Assembly (NCBI GenBank): GCA_035571275.1
Contig: DATMKQ010000042.1
Location: 1 to 9,852, forward strand
Reading direction: 5' to 3'
Length of the DNA stretch: 9,852 nt
DNA from: Trebonia sp035571275
Lineage (GTDB): Bacteria; Actinomycetota; Actinomycetes; Streptosporangiales; Streptosporangiaceae
A model generated the notes under the pieces. It was not told where the DNA came from, searched no databases, and was given only the letters and a program-made list of their open reading frames with translations. Each line of letters opens with the position of its first letter. Position 1 is the stretch's first letter. This document shows positions 6,234 through 9,852 of this stretch, in pieces. The position numbers and the translations under genes are program-made.

Positions 6234-7913
6234 CTAGCCGGAGCCCAGTGTGATCTGGACCGTCCGAACGGCCAGGACGGCGATCGCGGCGAAGAGGTAG
6301 CAGCGGATCACTATCAGGCCAGTTGACTGCAGGGCCGAGCGCTGCGGCGGCTTGAGCGACTCGATCGGCGGCATCGTCCAGGTGCGTGAGTCGGCCCTAC
6401 CGGGGGAGGCCGGCGCAGTGTTCCTGATCGCGGACAGGCTCCCGCCTGCGACCAGGGCGGCGACCGCGATCACCAGCCCGCCCACCGCAAGCGTGACGTG
6501 GACGCGAGGAGCCGCCGTCGTCACGATGAGCAGCGCGGACAGCGCGAACAGGCCGCCGGTGACCGCGGCGGAGATCACGTTCAGCCAGCGCGGGTTGACC
6601 AGTGGCCCGAGGACCTCGCGGTCGTTGCACAGCAGCAACATGAAGATGGTCGCGCTGGGCAGCAGGGTCCCGGCCAATGCCTGGACGGCGGTGGTCAGCA
6701 GGCCCAGCGGTACCTGCGGGATGAGTACCACGGCGGCCGCGGCCAGCACCGCGGCGGCATAGGTTCGGTGAAATGCCTTCGCATCCCGCCAGCGGCGGTG
6801 CAGTGAGTGCCGCAGGCCGAAGAAGTCCCCGACCGCGTAGGAGGTGGCGAGCGTGACCGCGCTCGCGCCGAGCACCGAGCCGACTCCGAGCGCGGTCGCG
6901 AACAGTGCCCCGGCGGTGCCGCCCGCCCGGTCACGCAAGCCGCTGGCGGTGGCCTCGCCGCTGGCGAAGGCTCCGTGCAGCGCCGTTGAACCGAAAGCGA
7001 AGCCGCAGGCGAGCAGGACGCCGAGGGCACCGACGACGAACAAGACCGTGCCGAGGGCAGTGTCGGCGCGTTCATAGCCGAGGAACCGGGTCGTGATCCG
7101 CTTGTCCACCACGTTGGACTGCTGGAAGAACAGCTGCCAGGGCGCGACCGTCGCGCCCACAAGCGCCACGGACAGGAAAAGGGCACCCCCGTGTGCCATG
7201 CCCGCCACGGTCGGCGCGGGCAACTGCGACGGCGTTGACCGATGCGCGCGGGCGACCAGTGCCAGCGGCACAGCCACCAGGCTCGCACACACGAGCGCGT
7301 ACATCGCCCGCTCCCAGCCGCGGAAGCTCCCGGCCGCGATCACTCCGATGAGAAAGGCCGCCGCCGCGGGAACCGCGACGAACCTGCTCACGCCGAAGTA
7401 CCCCAGCGACATCGCCACGCCGACAAAATTGGCGACGAGCAGCAGCAGGTTCAGCGCTAGCAGGTCCGCCAGTGCGAAAGCCCCCCAGCGGCGCCCGATT
7501 CGCTCGGTGATCAGGCGGGCATGCCCGGCACCGGTGACCGCCCCGAGACGGGCGGCCATCTCCTGGTGGACGAACAGCACCGGCACCAGCAGCAGCAGCA
7601 GCCACATGAACTGCGTCCCATAGTCCTGCCCGGCCTGTGCGTAGGTCGAGATGCCGCCCGCGTCGTTATCGGCGACCATCACGACGATGCCCGGCCCCAG
7701 TATCGCGATGAGCGTAGCCAGGTGGCGGCGTATGCCGTACCGAGGCCCGGTGTCGAGGGCGGAGACGACGCCGAGGGCTCCCTCCAGGTCGCCGCGGTGC
7801 GCCCGGTCCGCGGCGTTCCGGCGGTCCGCGACAGGGCCGAACGCAACGGAGGTCACCGGAGCCAGCGCGGAACTGTCGGAACTAGCCTGCTGCGGCTGAA
7901 TGCGCAACTGCAT
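6234..7913 (-). CDS. Divergent NRAMP-family cation transporter
   Basis: The product is 559 residues with about 12 membrane segments after a polar leader of about 60. TM1 has GPGIVVMVADNDAGG (73-87) and then AQAGQDYG; TM2 ends in HQEMAARLGAVTG. TM6 has LVGATVAPWQLFFQQS (251-266), and TM10 and its following loop read LLLCNDREVLGPLVNPRWLNV (426-446 region), all NRAMP landmarks. Key ligands differ from classical Mn/Fe NRAMPs: D-P-G-N is D84-A85-G86-G87, and M-P-H is A257-P258-W259. Loss of the TM6 Met is a feature of the Mg-transporting NRMT branch, so a harder cation is possible; this is inference. The tail (500-559) adds a linker and one more hydrophobic segment (531-550). The ATG overlaps the upstream ArsR gene by 32 nt and has a G-run about 7 nt before it, so the pair is an operon and probably under ArsR control. 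Confidence 0.9.
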   Translation of the reverse strand: MQLRIQPQQASSDSSALAPVTSVAFGPVADRRNAADRAHRGDLEGALGVVSALDTGPRYGIRRHLATLIAILGPGIVVMVADNDAGGISTYAQAGQDYGTQFMWLLLLLVPVLFVHQEMAARLGAVTGAGHARLITERIGRRWGAFALADLLALNLLLLVANFVGVAMSLGYFGVSRFVAVPAAAAFLIGVIAAGSFRGWERAMYALVCASLVAVPLALVARAHRSTPSQLPAPTVAGMAHGGALFLSVALVGATVAPWQLFFQQSNVVDKRITTRFLGYERADTALGTVLFVVGALGVLLACGFAFGSTALHGAFASGEATASGLRDRAGGTAGALFATALGVGSVLGASAVTLATSYAVGDFFGLRHSLHRRWRDAKAFHRTYAAAVLAAAAVVLIPQVPLGLLTTAVQALAGTLLPSATIFMLLLCNDREVLGPLVNPRWLNVISAAVTGGLFALSALLIVTTAAPRVHVTLAVGGLVIAVAALVAGGSLSAIRNTAPASPGRADSRTWTMPPIESLKPPQRSALQSTGLIVIRCYLFAAIAVLAVRTVQITLGSG

Positions 7914-8286
7914 CGCTAGGCCCCCCGGTCCCGGCCGCTTTCCCCCTCCGAGAGTCGCCAGGCTCCCCCAGCCCGGCCAGGTACCGCACCGCGGCCAGCA
8001 ACTCGCGTACCGCGTCCCCGGAGATCGCGTATACGCGGTGCTTGCCGCGCCGCTCGGCGCTGACCAGCCCCGCCTCGCGCAGCACCCGCAGCTGATGGGA
8101 GACCGCCGACTGCTCCATGCCCAACAGCGCAGTGATGTCCCCGACGGCCAGCGGCCCGGCCATCAGGCAGCCCAGGATCTGCACCCGGCTAGGTGCGGAC
8201 AAGGCGAACATGGCGTCAGCGATCAAGCTCGCGGCGGCGCCGTCGATCAGGTTCATATCGCCGCTCCCGGCGGGCGCAACATTCAT
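7882..8286 (-). CDS. ArsR/SmtB-family winged-helix repressor
   Basis: The product is 134 residues from the chosen start. The core runs from LIDGAAASLIADAMFALSA into SRVQILGCLM, then a helix-turn-helix (VGDITALLGMEQSAVSHQLRVLREAGLV) and the wing (AERRGKHRVYAI), all typical of ArsR. The dimer helix DAVRELLAAVRYLAG follows, and then a loose tail. Canonical metal sites are not seen: no Cys pair in the recognition-helix region and no Asp/His set in the last helix. The single Cys (residue 40) and scattered His could still take part in a novel site. The ATG at 8286 is preferred over the in-frame ATG at 8298, because 8298 lies inside a perfect palindrome and 8286 has GAGG 6 nt upstream. The downstream NRAMP gene overlaps its end. 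It probably represses both genes. Confidence 0.85.
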   Translation of the reverse strand: MNVAPAGSGDMNLIDGAAASLIADAMFALSAPSRVQILGCLMAGPLAVGDITALLGMEQSAVSHQLRVLREAGLVSAERRGKHRVYAISGDAVRELLAAVRYLAGLGEPGDSRRGKAAGTGGPSDAVAHSAAAG

Positions 8287-8294
8287 AGGTTGCC

Positions 8295-8310
8295 TCATTC
8301 ATATGAATGA
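8295..8310 (-). promoter_or_regulatory. Perfect 16-bp palindromic operator of the arsR-NRAMP operon
   Basis: TCATTCATATGAATGA reads identically on both strands. Its ATTCAT/ATGAAT halves resemble AT-rich ArsR/SmtB operators. It lies just upstream of the arsR start at 8286, and its last two bases are part of the GAGG ribosome site (8293-8296). Binding here would block transcription start and translation. It is strikingly AT-rich for this genome. Confidence 0.75.
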
Positions 8311-8337
8311 TCTAGCATCTGTTTGACAGACACCCAA
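8309..8337 (-). promoter_or_regulatory. Candidate promoter of the arsR-NRAMP operon with a second inverted repeat
   Basis: On the minus strand TTGGGT (8337-8332) and TAGATC (8314-8309) are separated by 17 nt and could be -35 and -10 elements; both are imperfect. RNA would start inside the palindrome at 8295-8310. Between them is a short inverted repeat, TCTGT-TTG-ACAGA (8318-8330), which may be a second regulator site. On the plus strand it contains TTGACA (8323-8328), but no -10 follows at proper spacing. Confidence 0.4.
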
Positions 8338-8400
8338 CTAAGCGCGAGGAGTCGGTGACCGCTAACCCTCACGGTACCTGGTGCCTTCCCGCCCAGCAGG

Positions 8401-9183
8401 ATGCCTGAAGGCAGAAAGCAGGCGGTGGATAAGCCGAACGGCGCCCTGCCGGGGTCTTGGGCCAGCGAGTCTGCCCTTGACGCGTTGCGCCGCCTAGCCA
8501 TGGAGTTTTCATCATCCCGGCAGCCGCTGTGGTGCCCGGCGTCGCTGAGGTCGGGAGCGTCCGGGACGGCCCAGGTCTTCCACGTGCCGGCCGGCCAGTC
8601 GATGCACGTGGTGGGCGCGAGCTCACTGGCGGCCGAGCTGAGGAGGCTGCTCACGGACGGGGCCGAACTAGGCTGGAAACTGCATCCCGTCCCCGGCGAC
8701 ACTACCCCGCTGCACGCGCTCGCCGCGCCGCTGCGGCGCCATTCGGGCAGCGGCCGGTTCTACAACCTGCTGGACCGGTCCGGGTTTGCCTACGTCGAGG
8801 AAGTCGCCGCCACGCCGGAGGAGTGCCTGATGGACCTGCACAACTGCGGCCCGAGGTTCGTCGCGGCGGTCCGGCAGGCGATCAGCGAGCTCACTGCCGG
8901 CGCCGCCTCGCTGGCAGACGACGCGGCCCCTGACGTCCGGGAACCGGGCACTCGGCCGCTGCCCGCTCTGGCGCCAGCCACGCTGCGGGCACTCCAGATC
9001 ACCGCCGCCTGGGCGGTCGCCGAGCAGGGAGCCCGCAGCGCCGGGGACCTGCTCACGGCCGTCGGCAGGACGCGGGATCTTCCGCCGGAGGTCGCCTCGG
9101 CCTGGAACCATATCCGCCAGCTTGACCTGCGGCAGTTCGCCGGCCTCGAGGCAGGAGTCAGTCGGCTCTGTTCGGAATCCTGA
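8401..9183 (+). CDS. Protein with an RNA polymerase alpha-CTD-like DNA-binding domain
   Basis: The product is 260 residues. Residues 117-164 (GRFYNLLDRSGFAYVEEVA through NCGPRFVAAVRQAISEL) closely follow the fold pattern of the alpha subunit C-terminal domain. Aligned with E. coli alpha, R265, N268 and G296 correspond to R119, N122 and G150, and K298 to R152; these residues contact UP-element DNA. The N-terminal 110 residues and the C-terminal part (185-260, LPALAPATLRALQITAAWAV and on) are not recognised; the latter is helical and may be a second helical module. There is no alpha NTD, so it is not a true RpoA. It may bind DNA or regulate transcription. GC-rich third positions support coding. 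An in-frame stop at 8356-8358 limits upstream extension. The ATG at 8401 has a purine run too close to serve as a ribosome site; the GTG at 8425 is an alternative. Confidence 0.68.
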   Translation: MPEGRKQAVDKPNGALPGSWASESALDALRRLAMEFSSSRQPLWCPASLRSGASGTAQVFHVPAGQSMHVVGASSLAAELRRLLTDGAELGWKLHPVPGDTTPLHALAAPLRRHSGSGRFYNLLDRSGFAYVEEVAATPEECLMDLHNCGPRFVAAVRQAISELTAGAASLADDAAPDVREPGTRPLPALAPATLRALQITAAWAVAEQGARSAGDLLTAVGRTRDLPPEVASAWNHIRQLDLRQFAGLEAGVSRLCSES

Positions 9184-9206
9184 TCTGGGTTTCTGGTTGA
9201 AGTTGT

Positions 9207-9241
9207 GCTGCCGTCCCGGGCGGCGAACCCGGGACGGCAGC
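9207..9241. terminator. Strong bidirectional hairpin terminator
   Basis: Arms GCTGCCGTCCCGGG (9207-9220) and CCCGGGACGGCAGC (9228-9241) are perfectly complementary over 14 bp around a 7-nt loop. No T-run follows, as is common in actinobacteria. It lies between the ends of two convergent genes (stops at 9183 and 9264), so it can serve both. Confidence 0.8.
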
Positions 9242-9263
9242 GCGTCGCTATCGGCTCAATGCG

Positions 9264-9852
9264 TCATAGCGGCTTGACCGCGGTACTGGTTGTCGGGACA
9301 ACTCGGAAGATGCCCCACATTCCGGACTTGATCATCGGATCGCGGCCGACGTCGTATTCGTAGTCGCCGGTCGCGCCCGTTGGGCCGCCGGCGCCTTCAA
9401 CGAAGTAGGCGTCGAACGTCTCGCCGGCCACCAGCGTTCTGGCCTCGATGTCCGAACTGCCCGTCATGCCGTGATCGAGCGGGAATTCAGCGCCAGCGAC
9501 CTGGAACGAGATCGGAAGGTCGCCGGCGGCATTCGCAACCCGCCAGACCACCGGATCACCTGCCATGGCCGTGAAGACCGGCGTGTTCGGATCCTCCGGG
9601 GCGGACGCCCCGTTGCCTACAGCGACCGCTGCGTCGCTCTTGGCCTGCCAGAGGTTGATCGCGTTGAGGTCGGTTCCTTCCTCTTGGGTGAGCGATTGCT
9701 CGTTGTAGTCGAGGTAAGAATGGTCGGAGTCGAGGTAGTAGATCATGATGTCGTGGCCGAGCAGCGGTTCCCGGTCGCTGAATATCGTGGTGAACTCCCT
9801 GAAGGAGGTCCCGTCGGTCCGGTGGATGTCAGCCGCGATCCCGGACTGGCCG
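9264..9852 (-). CDS. Multicopper-oxidase-like protein, C-terminal part (5' end beyond window)
   Basis: The frame is open from the right edge and gives 195 residues ending at TGA (9264-9266). Visible landmarks are IHRTDGTSFREFTTIFSD (residues 9-26), INLWQAKSDAA (65-75), TPVFTAMAGDPVVWRVANAA (90-109) and, near the end, GPTGATGDYEYDVG plus SGMWGIFRVV (176-185). These match cupredoxin domains of large bacterial multicopper oxidases, in which the conserved order is TPV-x-x-A-x-AGDPV-x-R, an HGH motif, GATGDYLY and GMWGI-x-RV. Where the His-rich HxHGH motif is expected the sequence reads ISFQVAGAEF, and no HCH motif precedes GMWGIF. Copper ligands in this segment therefore appear lost; active domains may lie upstream outside the window. 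It could oxidise metals or organics, or be a non-catalytic relative. It converges on the alpha-CTD-like gene. Confidence 0.7.
   Translation of the reverse strand, partial: GQSGIAADIHRTDGTSFREFTTIFSDREPLLGHDIMIYYLDSDHSYLDYNEQSLTQEEGTDLNAINLWQAKSDAAVAVGNGASAPEDPNTPVFTAMAGDPVVWRVANAAGDLPISFQVAGAEFPLDHGMTGSSDIEARTLVAGETFDAYFVEGAGGPTGATGDYEYDVGRDPMIKSGMWGIFRVVPTTSTAVKPL

Noticed and set aside
1..9852. tRNA, rRNA, riboswitch or replication origin
   Set aside because: I looked for cloverleaf-like segments, conserved riboswitch cores and iterated AT-rich boxes and saw none I could support by eye.

Overview
The window is high-GC DNA with GC-rich third codon positions, GTG starts, a leaderless-type promoter and protein families common in actinomycetes. 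It most likely comes from an actinobacterium; I cannot name the genus. The gene content looks like an accessory region built around metal handling, with small mobile and toxin-antitoxin pieces.

Layout, left to right. (1) The N-terminal part of a divergent NRAMP-family transporter runs off the left edge (1-434, minus). (2) After a 240-bp divergent intergenic region come two plus-strand genes: a stand-alone ChrB N-terminal-domain protein (675-1283) and a CadD-type cadmium-resistance transporter (1417-2010). (3) A complete type II toxin-antitoxin pair follows: a ribbon-helix-helix plus DUF433-like antitoxin (2144-2566) and a DUF5615 PIN-like toxin (2563-2946), overlapping by ATGA, with a leaderless promoter buried in inverted repeats. 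(4) A transposase C-terminal remnant lies right behind the toxin (2949-3053). (5) A 787-residue secreted NHL/beta-propeller-like protein with ten copies of a TG-x-FYG...AG-x-IYT unit fills 3259-5622. (6) A 611-bp gap holds the start of a decayed VapC-type PIN toxin (5708-5842) and about 390 bp I cannot assign. (7) A minus-strand operon follows: an ArsR-family repressor (7882-8286) overlapping a full-length divergent NRAMP transporter (6234-7913), with a perfect 16-bp palindrome against the arsR ribosome binding site. (8) On the plus strand, 8401-9183 encodes a protein with an RNA polymerase alpha-CTD-like helix-hairpin-helix domain. (9) A strong hairpin terminator (9207-9241) separates it from the convergent C-terminal part of a multicopper-oxidase-like protein (9264-9852, minus), which lacks the expected copper ligands in the visible portion.

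How the genes may work together: two NRAMP paralogues, a CadD-type exporter, an ArsR-family regulator, a ChrB_N protein and a multicopper-oxidase-like protein suggest a metal or cation homeostasis neighbourhood. Both NRAMPs read N-D-A-G-G where classical members read D-P-G-N. The complete one also has Ala-Pro-Trp in place of Met-Pro-His in helix 6. Classical Mn/Fe transport should therefore not be assumed. Links between the separate blocks are inference from proximity only.
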